From assembly GCA_003170315.1 (NCBI GenBank), contig PNAH01000008.1, forward strand, positions 7,332 through 50,322: a stretch of 42,991 nucleotides of DNA, written 5' to 3'. The position numbers and the translations under genes were made by a program. The stretch's first letter is position 1. Each line of letters starts with the position of its first letter. The DNA is from Acidimicrobiaceae bacterium. Its GTDB lineage: Bacteria > Actinomycetota > Acidimicrobiia > Acidimicrobiales > RAAP-2. The notes below the pieces were generated by a model that saw only the letters and a list, made by a program, of their open reading frames with translations, was not told the origin of the DNA and searched no databases. This document shows positions 26,317 through 34,328 of this stretch, piece after piece.

Positions 26317-27801
26317 ATGTTTGATGCCCTGAGCGAACGGTTCGAACGACTCGGCACGTCGCTGCGCTCGCGCGGGCGCCTGAGCGACGCCGACCTGGAC
26401 GAGGCGTTGGGCGAAGTCCGCGCGGCGCTTCTCGAAGCCGACGTCGAACTCGGCGTCGTTCGCGCGTTCCTCGACGCCGTGCGCGAACGCCTGAGCGGCG
26501 AGACGCTGAGCCAGAGTCTCTCGCCCGGTCAACAGGTCATCAAGGCCGTCCACGAACAGTTGATCGAAGTGCTCGGGGGATCGGCCCTCAAGGTCACCTA
26601 CGCCTCCAAGCCGCCCACGGTCATCTTGCTGGCCGGTCTCCAGGGAGCTGGCAAGACGACGACGGCGGCCAAGTTGGCCGCCTGGTTCAAACAACAAGGA
26701 CGCCAGCCGTACTTGATCGCGGCCGACCTTCAGCGACCGGCGGCCGTGGAGCAACTCCGCGTCCTCGGCTCCCAGATTGGGGTCGATGTTTTCTCGGAGC
26801 CGTCGAGGCCGATCGACGTCGCCAAGAGCGGGCTCAAAGAGGCGACGCGACTTGGTCGCGACGTCGTCATCATCGACACCGCCGGTCGTCTCGCGATCGA
26901 CGAAGCGCTGATGGACGAAGTGCGCTCTATCAGTAAGGTCACCTCGCCGCACTACACCTTCTTGGTCATCGACGCGGTCACCGGTCAAGACGCCGTCGTC
27001 ACGGCCCGGGCCTTCCACGAGACCCTGGCCCTGTCGGGCATCATCGTCACCAAGCTCGACTACGACGCGCGCGGCGGCGCCGTGCTCTCGGCGCGCGGCG
27101 TCGTCGGTCGACCGGTGGTCTTCGCGTCGACGGGCGAGAAGATGGAGGACTTCGAGCTCTTCCACCCCGACCGCATGGCTTCACGGATCCTCGGTATGGG
27201 TGACGTGCTCTCGTTGATCGAGCAGGCCGAGCAACGAATGGACTCCGACATCGTCGCCGAGGGCGCCGGGCGGATGATGAGCGGGACCTTCACGCTCGAC
27301 GATTTCCTGGCCCAACTGAATCAGGTTCGCAAGATGGGTTCGCTCGGAGGGATCATGAAGATGATGCCCGGCGTCACCAAGGAGATGCGCAGCGCGGCCA
27401 ACAACGTCGACGAGGGTGAGCTCAACAAGGTCGAGGCGATCATCCAGTCCATGACCAAGCGCGAACGGCGCGAACCGGTCATCATCGACGGGTCGCGACG
27501 CACGCGCATCGCTCGTGGCTCGGGCACGACCGTGAGCGCGGTCAACCAGCTCCTGAAGCAGTTCAACGAGATGCGAAAGATGATGCGACAGATGAGCGGC
27601 GGCGCGATGCCGGCGATGCCCGGCGGCATGGGACGAATGGCGAACATGGCGGCGAAAGCGCAGGCGCAACGCGGCGAGTCGCTCCCTCCCGGTTTCGAAG
27701 CGCTCGGCGCGGGAATGAAGGCCGGCGCGCCCGCTCGCGGCGGCGGTGGCAAAAACAAGAAGAAGAAAGGCGGGAGGGTTACACCCCCCAAACAACGCTA
27801 A
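26317..27801 (+). CDS. ffh: Signal recognition particle protein Ffh
   Basis: A 494-residue GTPase that binds signal peptides and 4.5S RNA and works with FtsY. The N domain is followed by the G domain with GLQGAGKTTTAAKLA starting at residue 107, DTAGRL and TKLDYDARGG. The M domain (about 300-430) is methionine-rich. The last ~60 residues are a Gly/Lys-rich tail (GGGGKNKKKKGGR). The 4.5S RNA gene is not in the window. Its TAA stop is also the beginning of a TAAACT hexamer. Confidence 0.97.
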   Translation: MFDALSERFERLGTSLRSRGRLSDADLDEALGEVRAALLEADVELGVVRAFLDAVRERLSGETLSQSLSPGQQVIKAVHEQLIEVLGGSALKVTYASKPPTVILLAGLQGAGKTTTAAKLAAWFKQQGRQPYLIAADLQRPAAVEQLRVLGSQIGVDVFSEPSRPIDVAKSGLKEATRLGRDVVIIDTAGRLAIDEALMDEVRSISKVTSPHYTFLVIDAVTGQDAVVTARAFHETLALSGIIVTKLDYDARGGAVLSARGVVGRPVVFASTGEKMEDFELFHPDRMASRILGMGDVLSLIEQAEQRMDSDIVAEGAGRMMSGTFTLDDFLAQLNQVRKMGSLGGIMKMMPGVTKEMRSAANNVDEGELNKVEAIIQSMTKRERREPVIIDGSRRTRIARGSGTTVSAVNQLLKQFNEMRKMMRQMSGGAMPAMPGGMGRMANMAAKAQAQRGESLPPGFEALGAGMKAGAPARGGGGKNKKKKGGRVTPPKQR

Positions 27802-27804
27802 ACT
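27799..27804 (+). promoter_or_regulatory. Possible -10 element (TAAACT) of rpsP, overlapping the ffh stop
   Basis: TAAACT begins at the ffh stop codon and lies 65 nt before the rpsP GTG. It would give a leader of about 58 nt containing a CCGGT/ACCGG hairpin. No -35 is seen. Confidence 0.3.
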
Positions 27805-27828
27805 TTGACGCTCGGGTATCTCGCCCAG

Positions 27829-27844
27829 TTCCGGTGGACCGGGA
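27829..27844 (+). promoter_or_regulatory. Hairpin in the rpsP leader
   Basis: CCGGT-GG-ACCGG (27831-27842), extendable by one U-G and one U-A pair, lies 25 nt upstream of the rpsP start. It could be a regulatory stem, but it is small and its 2-base loop would force the inner pair open. Confidence 0.25.
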
Positions 27845-27869
27845 CAAAAGGTTTGAAGGGAATTTCGTC

Positions 27870-28175
27870 GTGGCTGTGAAACTTCGTTTGGTGCGCATGG
27901 GTAAGAAGAAGCAACCGACCTACCGCGTGGTGGCGGCCGAGAGCCGCCGGGCGCGCTCCGGGGCCTTCCTGGAGATCGTCGGCACCTATCAGCCCCGGGG
28001 CCTGTCGGCCGCCGAGCCCGAGACCATCACGCTGATCGACAACGAAAAGGTCCTGCGCTGGCTCCAACAAGGTGCCCAGCCGACCGAGCGTGTCGCCAAG
28101 CTGCTCAAGACCAGTGGCGCGCTGGACATGTTCGAGGCGGCCAAAGCCGCCAAGGCCGCCGGGGTCGCCCAATGA
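27870..28175 (+). CDS. rpsP: Ribosomal protein S16
   Basis: A 101-residue small-subunit protein. The start is GTG 27870, giving the conserved MAVKLRLVRMGKKKQPTYRVV terminus with GAAGGG upstream; an in-frame ATG at 27834 would add 12 uncharacteristic residues. The core (SGAFLEIVGTYQPRG) is standard, and the Ala/Lys-rich C-terminus is an actinobacterial-style extension. It overlaps khpA by 4 nt. Confidence 0.96.
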   Translation: MAVKLRLVRMGKKKQPTYRVVAAESRRARSGAFLEIVGTYQPRGLSAAEPETITLIDNEKVLRWLQQGAQPTERVAKLLKTSGALDMFEAAKAAKAAGVAQ

Positions 28176-28510
28176 GCGACGTGAACGACTACGTCGTTGG
28201 CGACGTGAACACGATTGACGACGGGTACGAAGACGACGACGTCAACGAGGGCGGTGACTCGCTCGACAACGCCGCCACGGCGACCGCGGTCTTGCAGTTC
28301 ATCGCCACCTCACTCGCCGAGGACGCCAGCGCGGTCTCGGTCGACGTCTCGGAGCGCCAGGGTAAGGTCATCCTCTCGCTGAGCGTCGGCGCCAATGACA
28401 TGGGCCGCATCATCGGACGCCGTGGTCGCACGGCCCAAGCCATTCGCGCCCTCGTCGGCGCCGCGGGCGCGCGCGACGGCGTGACGACCTCCGTCGACAT
28501 CGTCGACTAA
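28172..28510 (+). CDS. khpA: KH-domain RNA-binding protein KhpA with acidic N-terminal extension
   Basis: A 112-residue protein. Residues ~34-112 are a KH domain with the RNA-binding GxxG loop in RIIGRRGRTAQAIRAL. KhpA proteins, usually near 75-80 residues, bind RNA with KhpB and affect cell division and translation. Here the first ~33 residues form an extra acidic segment with about 12 Asp/Glu (DDGYEDDDVNEGG), not typical of the family. The rpsP-khpA-rimM-trmD-rplS order is conserved. An internal start is unlikely because the ATG overlaps the rpsP stop and no later ATG fits. Confidence 0.9.
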   Translation: MSDVNDYVVGDVNTIDDGYEDDDVNEGGDSLDNAATATAVLQFIATSLAEDASAVSVDVSERQGKVILSLSVGANDMGRIIGRRGRTAQAIRALVGAAGARDGVTTSVDIVD

Positions 28511-28512
28511 TC

Positions 28513-28989
28513 GTGAGCGCCGAAGAGCGCCCCACGCTCGAAGTCGGGCGAATCATCAAAGCGCAGGGCCTCAAGGGCCAGGTTCTCGTCGACCTCTGGA
28601 GTGACCGCACCGAACGACTGGCCCCCGGGAGCGAACTGCTCAGCGACCGCGGTCCGCTGCGGGTGGTGACCTCCATCGCGCACCAACATCGCTTCATCGT
28701 GACCTTCGAGGGCCTCGAGACGCGCGAGCAGGCCGAGCGCTGGCGCGGCGTCGTGCTCTCGGCGACTCGCCTGGAGGACGAGAAAGTCATCTGGATCGAT
28801 CAGCTCTACGACGCCGAGGTCTTCGACGCGAAGGGCGTTCGACGTGGCGTGGTCGTCGGGGTCGAGGCCAACCCGGCGAGTGACCTCCTCGTCCTCGACA
28901 GTGGGGCTCTCGTGCCCCTGACGTTCGTCACGACCGTCGAGCCCAACGTGCGCATCGAGGTCGACGCGCCCGAAGGACTCTTCGAATGA
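28513..28989 (+). CDS. rimM: Ribosome maturation factor RimM
   Basis: A 158-residue factor that assists 30S head assembly, binding S19. The N-terminal RimM domain begins LEVGRIIKAQGLKGQV and contains VTFEGLETREQAERWRG; the C-terminal PRC-barrel has WIDQLYDAEVFD and LVPLTFVTTVEPN. It starts at GTG 28513, 2 nt after khpA, and overlaps trmD by 4 nt. Confidence 0.95.
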   Translation: MSAEERPTLEVGRIIKAQGLKGQVLVDLWSDRTERLAPGSELLSDRGPLRVVTSIAHQHRFIVTFEGLETREQAERWRGVVLSATRLEDEKVIWIDQLYDAEVFDAKGVRRGVVVGVEANPASDLLVLDSGALVPLTFVTTVEPNVRIEVDAPEGLFE

Positions 28990-29738
28990 CGCTGCGCGTC
29001 GACGTGTTGACCCTCTTCCCCGAGGCGATCGCCAACTACGCCTCGACGTCCGTGCTCGGTCGCGCGAGCGAGCGCGACGTGTGGCGATTTCATCTGTATG
29101 ACCTGCGCGACGCCACCGACGACGTGCACCGTACGGTTGACGACACGCCCTTCGGCGGGGGAGCGGGCATGGTGTTGCGCGCCGAGCCGATCCTTCGAAC
29201 GCTCGATGAACATCGCGACATCGCGCGACCGCTGATCGCGCTGACGCCCTCGGGGCGTCCCTTCTCCCACGCGATCGCCCAGGAGCTGGCGGCGCTGGAG
29301 GGCTTTTCGCTCCTCTGTGGTCGTTACGAAGGCATCGATCAGCGCGCGCTCGACCTGGTGGTCGACGACGAGATCTCCCTCGGGGACTTCGTGCTGGCCG
29401 GTGGGGAATTGGCGGCGCTGTGCGTGATCGAAGCCGTGGTGCGGCTGCGACCGGGGGCGTTGGGTAACGACGAGAGCAGTCTCGACGAGTCCTTCAGCGA
29501 CGGACTGCTCGAGTACCCGCACTACACCCAGCCGGCCGAGGTGCGCGGCGTCGCGGTACCCGAGATACTGCGTTCGGGCGACCACGCGCGAATCGCGCGA
29601 TGGCGTCGCGCCCAGGCACTACGGCGAACGATCGAACGTCGTCCCGACCTGATCGCGGCGCGAGGTGGGTTGAGTGACGAGGACGACGCGATACTGGCCG
29701 AATTCCCGGTGTTGGAAGCGAACGGGCGAAACGGCTAA
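28986..29738 (+). CDS. trmD: tRNA (guanine-37-N1)-methyltransferase
   Basis: A 250-residue SPOUT methyltransferase that makes m1G37 in tRNAs and prevents frameshifting. FGGGAGMVL (56-64), the trefoil-knot motif CGRYEGIDQR (111-120) and the cofactor loop SLGDFVLAGGE (131-141) are all present. The C-terminal helical domain (HARIARWRRAQALRRT) binds the tRNA anticodon stem. Its stop codon forms part of a TAAACT hexamer ahead of rplS. Confidence 0.97.
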   Translation: MTLRVDVLTLFPEAIANYASTSVLGRASERDVWRFHLYDLRDATDDVHRTVDDTPFGGGAGMVLRAEPILRTLDEHRDIARPLIALTPSGRPFSHAIAQELAALEGFSLLCGRYEGIDQRALDLVVDDEISLGDFVLAGGELAALCVIEAVVRLRPGALGNDESSLDESFSDGLLEYPHYTQPAEVRGVAVPEILRSGDHARIARWRRAQALRRTIERRPDLIAARGGLSDEDDAILAEFPVLEANGRNG

Positions 29739-29741
29739 ACT
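29736..29741 (+). promoter_or_regulatory. Possible promoter of rplS (TTGGAA, 18 bp, TAAACT)
   Basis: TAAACT overlaps the trmD stop and is preceded, 18 bp upstream, by TTGGAA (29712-29717) as a fair -35. It lies 35 nt before the rplS ATG, which has its own GAAAGGGA ribosome site. Confidence 0.4.
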
Positions 29742-29776
29742 TCTGAAGCCTCAGTGATCCGAAAGGGACCGCTCCC

Positions 29777-30136
29777 ATGAACCCGACCGACCTCATCGAC
29801 CGTGACTCCCTTCGCGATGACATTCCTTCGTTCCGTACCGGTGACACCCTGAAGGTCCACGTCCGCGTCGTCGAAGGCGCCCGCGAGCGCGTGCAGATCT
29901 TCCAGGGCGTGGTCATTCGCCGCCAGGGATCGGGCGTCCACGAAACGTTCACCGTGCGCAAGATCAGCTTCGGCGTGGGCGTCGAGCGCACGTTCCCGGT
30001 GCACGCGCCCACCATTGCCAAGATCGAAGTCGAGTCCTACGGCGACGTGCGTCGCGCCAAGTTGTACTACCTGCGTGATCTGCGCGGAAAAGCCGCCAAG
30101 ATCAAGGAACTACGCGTTACCGAGCGCACGCAGTAG
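29777..30136 (+). CDS. rplS: Ribosomal protein L19
   Basis: A 119-residue large-subunit protein at the 30S-50S interface. Conserved features include [50 protein letters not shown] and [16 protein letters not shown]. The position after trmD is universal. In many actinobacteria lepB and rnhB follow; here the next gene is DUF2469 after 3 nt. Confidence 0.97.
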   Translation: MNPTDLIDRDSLRDDIPSFRTGDTLKVHVRVVEGARERVQIFQGVVIRRQGSGVHETFTVRKISFGVGVERTFPVHAPTIAKIEVESYGDVRRAKLYYLRDLRGKAAKIKELRVTERTQ

Positions 30137-30139
30137 CGC

Positions 30140-30439
30140 GTGGGCGAAGAGGAACTCGACGACTACGAGTCGACGCTGGAACTCGCTTTAGTCCAGGAGT
30201 ACAAGGCGGTCGTCGGCACGTTCAACTACGCGGTCGAAACCGATCGCCGCTTCTACCTGGCGAACGACGTCGCCATCGAGGTCCGTTCCACGGGAACGCC
30301 GACGCTGCTCGAGGTGAAGCTCAACGATGCCTGGGTCTGGGACATGTACCGTACGGCCCGTTTCGTCCCGTCGGTGCGCGTCCTCACCTTTCGCGACGTG
30401 AATATCGAGAAGTTGCCCAAAGAGGACCTGCAGCCCTAG
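30140..30439 (+). CDS. DUF2469 family protein
   Basis: A 99-residue protein of an actinobacterial family with no known function. Hallmarks are YESTLELALVQEYKAVVG, VETDRRFYLANDV, DAWVWDMYRTARFV and VRVLTFRDVNIEKL. It starts at GTG 30140, 3 nt after rplS, so it shares that transcript. Constant linkage to rplS suggests a ribosome or envelope link, but this is inference. Confidence 0.93.
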   Translation: MGEEELDDYESTLELALVQEYKAVVGTFNYAVETDRRFYLANDVAIEVRSTGTPTLLEVKLNDAWVWDMYRTARFVPSVRVLTFRDVNIEKLPKEDLQP

Positions 30440-30442
30440 GTC

Positions 30443-30916
30443 ATGGCGTTGGTCCGAATCGACGTTCGCTTCGACGCTCTCGACGCCTTTGTAGAAGAAA
30501 CCCACCACGCCGTCGTCTCGATCACTGACGCCGACACGATCATCGCCCTCGGTTCGCTGCACGATCGACTCCAACAACCGATTGGCGTCTGGTTGGAACT
30601 CTCGGAGGACTACTCGGCCCAGATGGCGGCGCGCGACGTCGCCACGCTCAGCTGGCTGATTCCTCTGGACACCGTGGTCGTGAGCGCGCTTCCGGCCGAA
30701 GCCAGCGCGCGGGTCCTCGAGGCACTGTTGACCAATGATGAGGTGAATTTCTCCAACGAAGTCGCCACCCTGGTCGGCGCCTACAACCGACCGGCACCGC
30801 CGACGGCGGTCGCCGTGTGGAGCTTCGACGGCACGCAGCTGCGACGCGGTGACGTCGTTTTTCGCGAGGCGTCGCGCCAAGTGAGTGACGCCGGCGAGGC
30901 GACGACGTACCGCTAG
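30443..30916 (+). CDS. Unknown protein after DUF2469
   Basis: A 157-residue protein starting at ATG 30443, 3 nt after DUF2469 and so in the same operon. I cannot assign a family. A stretch around residues 55-80 (AQMAARDVATLSWLIPLDTVVV) recalls the ARDLATLD segment of luciferase-like F420 enzymes, so it might be a reduced member of that fold; the likeness is weak. The C-terminus is charged. Compact spacing and a clean high-GC coding pattern support a real gene. Confidence 0.65.
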   Translation: MALVRIDVRFDALDAFVEETHHAVVSITDADTIIALGSLHDRLQQPIGVWLELSEDYSAQMAARDVATLSWLIPLDTVVVSALPAEASARVLEALLTNDEVNFSNEVATLVGAYNRPAPPTAVAVWSFDGTQLRRGDVVFREASRQVSDAGEATTYR

Positions 30917-30919
30917 TCG

Positions 30920-31321
30920 TTACTCGGGCTGTCGCGAAATGTGATCGGGATGGATCCGCACGGTGACGCGCACCTGACCTTCGCGACGGTCGGGGTAGGA
31001 GTCCACGCCGAGGTACTTCTTCGCGAGCCGATCGATCACTTCGTCGGCGCCGATGGTGGTGAAACCGACCACCGATCCGCGAATGGTGATCAGGGAATGA
31101 TCGTCGTCGGGATCGACGATGGAGACCGCGACGCGGGCGTCCGACGCGAGATTACGAGCTTTGGCGCGACCGAGTGCGGTATTGATCACGAGGTCGTCAC
31201 CGTCGAGCTCGATCCACACCGGCGAGACGTTCGGGCCACCGTCGGCGTCGAGGCTCGCCACGTGGGCAAGGACCTTTTTGCCGATGAGTTCGCGAGCGGC
31301 GGGCGTGAATGCATCGGTCAT
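30920..31321 (-). CDS. PPOX-class (probable F420-dependent) oxidoreductase
   Basis: A 133-residue split-barrel protein. The start is ATG 31321 (MTDAFTPAARELIG); the frame stays open to 31444 but that part overlaps nfo and its promoter. Family features are KKVLAHVASLDADGGPNVSPVW, INTALGRAKARNLASDARVAV and the barrel end YLGVDSYPDRREGQVRV. Such small proteins bind F420, FMN or haem; the ARNL..D.RVAV segment is typical of the F420 group. The substrate is unknown. It converges on the unknown gene with 3 bp between. Confidence 0.85.
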   Translation of the reverse strand: MTDAFTPAARELIGKKVLAHVASLDADGGPNVSPVWIELDGDDLVINTALGRAKARNLASDARVAVSIVDPDDDHSLITIRGSVVGFTTIGADEVIDRLAKKYLGVDSYPDRREGQVRVTVRIHPDHISRQPE

Positions 31322-31354
31322 GTGAATCCTGTCGTCGAGCTCCGGAGGTAGAGG

Positions 31355-31360
31355 TAGTTT
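31355..31360 (+). promoter_or_regulatory. -10 element (TAGTTT), leaderless nfo start
   Basis: TAGTTT ends 7 nt before ATG 31368, and the 7 nt between (TACTGTA) contain no ribosome site. Confidence 0.45.
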
Positions 31361-31367
31361 TACTGTA

Positions 31368-32618
31368 ATGAACATAGGTGCACACGTCCGCGGGGGTGGA
31401 AAGCTCATCCCTTCGCTAGAAGAGGGCGTCGACATCGGCGCCACGTCGATTCAGATATTCACGCAGAGTCCTCGAATGTGGAAACCGTCGCAGTACGCGC
31501 CCGAGGTACTCGCCGCGTATCGCGATGCGCAAGCGAATCATCCGAGCGTCACGCACACCTTCTGCCACGCGACTTACTTGATCAACTTGGCCAGCCCCGA
31601 TAAGGAGCTCTACGAGCGTTCGATCGCCTGCTTGATCAGCAACCTCTCGACGGGACGAGGCATGGCTTCCTCGGGCGTCGTCTTGCACGTGGGCTCTCAC
31701 AAGGGCAGCGGATTCGAGGCGGCCCTGCCGCAGATGGCCGAGGCGTTCAAGCGCGCGCTGGACGCCGCAGACTCCGCGCTACCCGGGGTGCCAGAGTGCC
31801 CGATCTTGATTGAGAACGCCGCCGGAGCTGGCGGCCCTGTGGGGCGCAGTATCGACGAAATACAGGCGTTGATTGACGCGACCGGCGGCGATGAGCGGAT
31901 CGGAATGTGCATCGACACGCAACACCTATGGGCCAGTGGGATTGATTATTCGAGCACCCATGCTACGAACAAACTCGTGCACGAGATCGATATGCGCATC
32001 GGCCTCGGGCGCCTACGTTGCTTCCACCTAAACGACTCCAAGATCGAATTAGGCGGCAACCGAGATCGTCACGCCAACATCGACGAAGGGACCATTGGCA
32101 CGATGGGTCTGGCTGCTCTCGTGGGACATCCAGATTTTCGCGACCTGCCATTGCTGCTCGAAGTACCCGGAACGGGCGAGGGACCTCGTTGGGAAGATGT
32201 CATCGCAGCTCGGAAAGTTGTCGTTGAGGGGATCAAGCTCTACGACGGAGAAGTGTCCGCTGAACTCGAAGCGATTGTCCTCGTCATGCCTCCCGCCGCT
32301 ACGAGGACACCCCCAAAGAAGAAGCCGGCGAAGAAGACCGCCGTCAAGAAGTCACCCGCGAAGAAGTCACCTGCGAAGAAGACACCGGTAAAGAAGGCAC
32401 CGGTAAAGAAGGCCGCCGCCAAGAAATCATCCACGAAGAAGACACCGGTAAAGAAGGCACCGGTAAAGAAGGCCGCCGCCAAGAAATCATCCACGAAGAA
32501 GACCGCCGTCAAGAAGTCACCCGCGAAGAAGTCACCCGCGAAGGAGTCACCTGCGAAGAAGACGCCCGCGAAGAAGACGCCCGCGAAGAAGGCTAAGAAG
32601 CTTGCCAAGAAAAGGTAA
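31368..32618 (+). CDS. nfo: Endonuclease IV with a histone H1-like lysine-rich tail
   Basis: A 416-residue protein. Residues 1-~305 are a complete AP endonuclease IV, which cuts DNA 5' to abasic sites. All nine expected zinc ligands are visible: His67, His107, Glu149, Asp183, His186, His220, Asp233, His235 and Glu265. The typical enzyme is ~280 residues and stops near there. Here a further ~100 residues (316-416) consist of KKxPAKK/KKAPVKK repeats with ~42 lysines, like histone H1 tails and the tail of mycobacterial HupB. Such a tail should bind DNA non-specifically. It includes two perfect copies of a 20-residue unit. fumC follows after 10 nt. Confidence 0.93.
   Translation: MNIGAHVRGGGKLIPSLEEGVDIGATSIQIFTQSPRMWKPSQYAPEVLAAYRDAQANHPSVTHTFCHATYLINLASPDKELYERSIACLISNLSTGRGMASSGVVLHVGSHKGSGFEAALPQMAEAFKRALDAADSALPGVPECPILIENAAGAGGPVGRSIDEIQALIDATGGDERIGMCIDTQHLWASGIDYSSTHATNKLVHEIDMRIGLGRLRCFHLNDSKIELGGNRDRHANIDEGTIGTMGLAALVGHPDFRDLPLLLEVPGTGEGPRWEDVIAARKVVVEGIKLYDGEVSAELEAIVLVMPPAATRTPPKKKPAKKTAVKKSPAKKSPAKKTPVKKAPVKKAAAKKSSTKKTPVKKAPVKKAAAKKSSTKKTAVKKSPAKKSPAKESPAKKTPAKKTPAKKAKKLAKKR
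32374..32503 (+). repeat. 60-bp tandem duplication inside the nfo tail
   Basis: Bases 32374-32443 match 32434-32503 without a mismatch at an offset of 60 bp. The copies encode the same 20-residue block of KK-containing repeats in frame. Identity at synonymous positions points to a recent duplication. Confidence 0.9.
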
Positions 32619-32628
32619 AGAGGCTGCG

Positions 32629-34017
32629 ATGAGTGAGGTAAGGGTGGAGTCCGACTCGATGGGCATGATTGAGGTCCCAGCGAATCATTACTGGGGCGCT
32701 CAAACCGAGCGAAGCCTCCATCACTTTGCAATTGGACACGAAACCATGCCCCCGGCATTAATACGGGCATTTGGAATATTAAAGTTCGCTTCGGCCCAGG
32801 TGAATAACGATCTGGGCAAGCTCGATTCCGAGCGTGCATCACTGATTGAACAGGCCTCGCGCGAGGTGATTGACGGGGTTCTCGCTAATGAGTTTCCCCT
32901 CCGAATCTGGCAAACCGGTTCTGGTACGCAGACGAACATGAACGTCAACGAAGTGATTTCGAATCGCGCCATCGAGTTGTCCGGCGGCGTGATGGGCACT
33001 AAGGATCCCGTTCACCCCAACGACCATGTCAATATGTCCCAGTCGTCCAACGACACCTTCCCCACGGCGATGCACATCGCGGCGGTCCTCGAGATCACCG
33101 ACCGCCTCGTGCCCTCGGTTGCTCGACTGCGCGACGCACTGAACCAGAAGTCCGAAGCCTTCTCAGGTATCACCAAGATCGGGCGAACGCACTTGATGGA
33201 CGCCGTGCCCCTCACCCTCGGCCAGGAATTCTCGGGCTACGTGGCCCAACTCGACGCCGACCGCGCGAGGTTGGAACTCGTCCTGCCCGGACTTTGTGAG
33301 TTGGCCGCCGGTGGAACGGCCGTTGGCACCGGACTCAATACGCATCCCGAATTTGGCGAGCGCGTGGCGGTCGCCATCGCTGCACTCACCGGCAAGCCCT
33401 TCGTCACCGCGCCGAACTATTTCGCCGCTTTGGCGGCGCACGACGCCCTGGTCTTCGCCCACGGCGCGATCAGAACGCTGGCCGCGAGCCTGGCGAAAAT
33501 CGCTGACGACATCCGCTGGCTCGGTTCGGGTCCGCGTTCGGGACTCGGCGAATTGGTGTTGCCGGAAAATGAACCCGGCAGTTCGATCATGCCCGGGAAG
33601 GTCAATCCCACACAGTGCGAGGCGATGATCATGGTCGCCGTGCAGGTCTTCGGTAATGACGTCGCCGTGACGACGGCCGGTTCACGAGGCAATCTGGAAC
33701 TGAACGTCTGCAAACCGGTACTCATTCACAACTTCTGCAATTCGGTCGATCTCCTCACTGACGCCTGTGACCGGTTCCGCGAGTTCTGTATTGAAGGACT
33801 GGAACCGGACGTCGAACGCATTGCTCGGCACTTGCACGACTCATTGATGCTCGTGACGGCGCTGGCGCCGAGCATTGGTTACGACAAAGCCGCCGAGGTC
33901 GCCAAGAAGGCTCATCACGAAGGCACCACCTTGCGCGAGGCGGTGCTCACGCTAGGCCTGCTCAGCGCCGAAGAGTTCGACGCCGCCGTGGTGCCCGAGG
34001 ATATGACCCACCCTTGA
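32629..34017 (+). CDS. fumC: Fumarate hydratase class II
   Basis: A 462-residue TCA-cycle enzyme interconverting fumarate and malate without an iron-sulphur cluster. The start is ATG 32629 with AAAGAGG upstream; a TTG at 32602 would overlap nfo. Features are [19 protein letters not shown] at the N-terminus, [20 protein letters not shown], the [14 protein letters not shown] segment with the active-site His, and the superfamily signature [11 protein letters not shown] at 317-327. Its placement behind a DNA-repair gene has no obvious logic. Confidence 0.96.
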   Translation: MSEVRVESDSMGMIEVPANHYWGAQTERSLHHFAIGHETMPPALIRAFGILKFASAQVNNDLGKLDSERASLIEQASREVIDGVLANEFPLRIWQTGSGTQTNMNVNEVISNRAIELSGGVMGTKDPVHPNDHVNMSQSSNDTFPTAMHIAAVLEITDRLVPSVARLRDALNQKSEAFSGITKIGRTHLMDAVPLTLGQEFSGYVAQLDADRARLELVLPGLCELAAGGTAVGTGLNTHPEFGERVAVAIAALTGKPFVTAPNYFAALAAHDALVFAHGAIRTLAASLAKIADDIRWLGSGPRSGLGELVLPENEPGSSIMPGKVNPTQCEAMIMVAVQVFGNDVAVTTAGSRGNLELNVCKPVLIHNFCNSVDLLTDACDRFREFCIEGLEPDVERIARHLHDSLMLVTALAPSIGYDKAAEVAKKAHHEGTTLREAVLTLGLLSAEEFDAAVVPEDMTHP

Positions 34018-34046
34018 CGTGACCGACTCGACTCAATGACGCCGTC

Positions 34047-34328
34047 GTGGAATCCTGGATCACCACCCATCCGACGTGGCGTGTCGACGATTCACACCTC
34101 GTACGTGAAGTCGCGACGACGGACTATCCGAGCAGCGTTCAGCTGCTGCAGGCGCAAGTGGTTCTGGCTGAGGGTCTCGACCATCACCCCAACGTGACGT
34201 TGGGATACCGCCGCGTGCGCTTCGAGTTATGGACCCACGACGTTGACGCGCTGACGCAGCTAGACCTCGATTACGCCGAAGGACTGGAGGCGATCATCGC
34301 CGATGACTTCGCCGAGTTCGTGATTTAA
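34047..34328 (+). CDS. Pterin-4a-carbinolamine dehydratase
   Basis: A 93-residue protein of the PCD/DCoH family, which dehydrates 4a-hydroxytetrahydrobiopterin after aromatic hydroxylation. The active-site pattern is intact: DHHP at 45-48, YRRV, and LWTHDVDALTQLD at 61-73. It starts at GTG 34047, 29 nt after fumC. No aromatic amino-acid hydroxylase is in the window, so the substrate may be another pterin. Its end overlaps the convergent pspAB stop by 4 nt. Confidence 0.9.
   Translation: MESWITTHPTWRVDDSHLVREVATTDYPSSVQLLQAQVVLAEGLDHHPNVTLGYRRVRFELWTHDVDALTQLDLDYAEGLEAIIADDFAEFVI

Noticed and set aside
32374..32600. Repeat array resembling a CRISPR or satellite
   Set aside because: The repeats are in-frame codons of the lysine-rich tail, with no spacers and no cas genes.
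32240..32842. Apparent hydrophobic membrane protein on the minus strand
   Set aside because: The FFAGVFF-type repeats are simply the reverse complement of the Lys/Pro repeats in the nfo tail.
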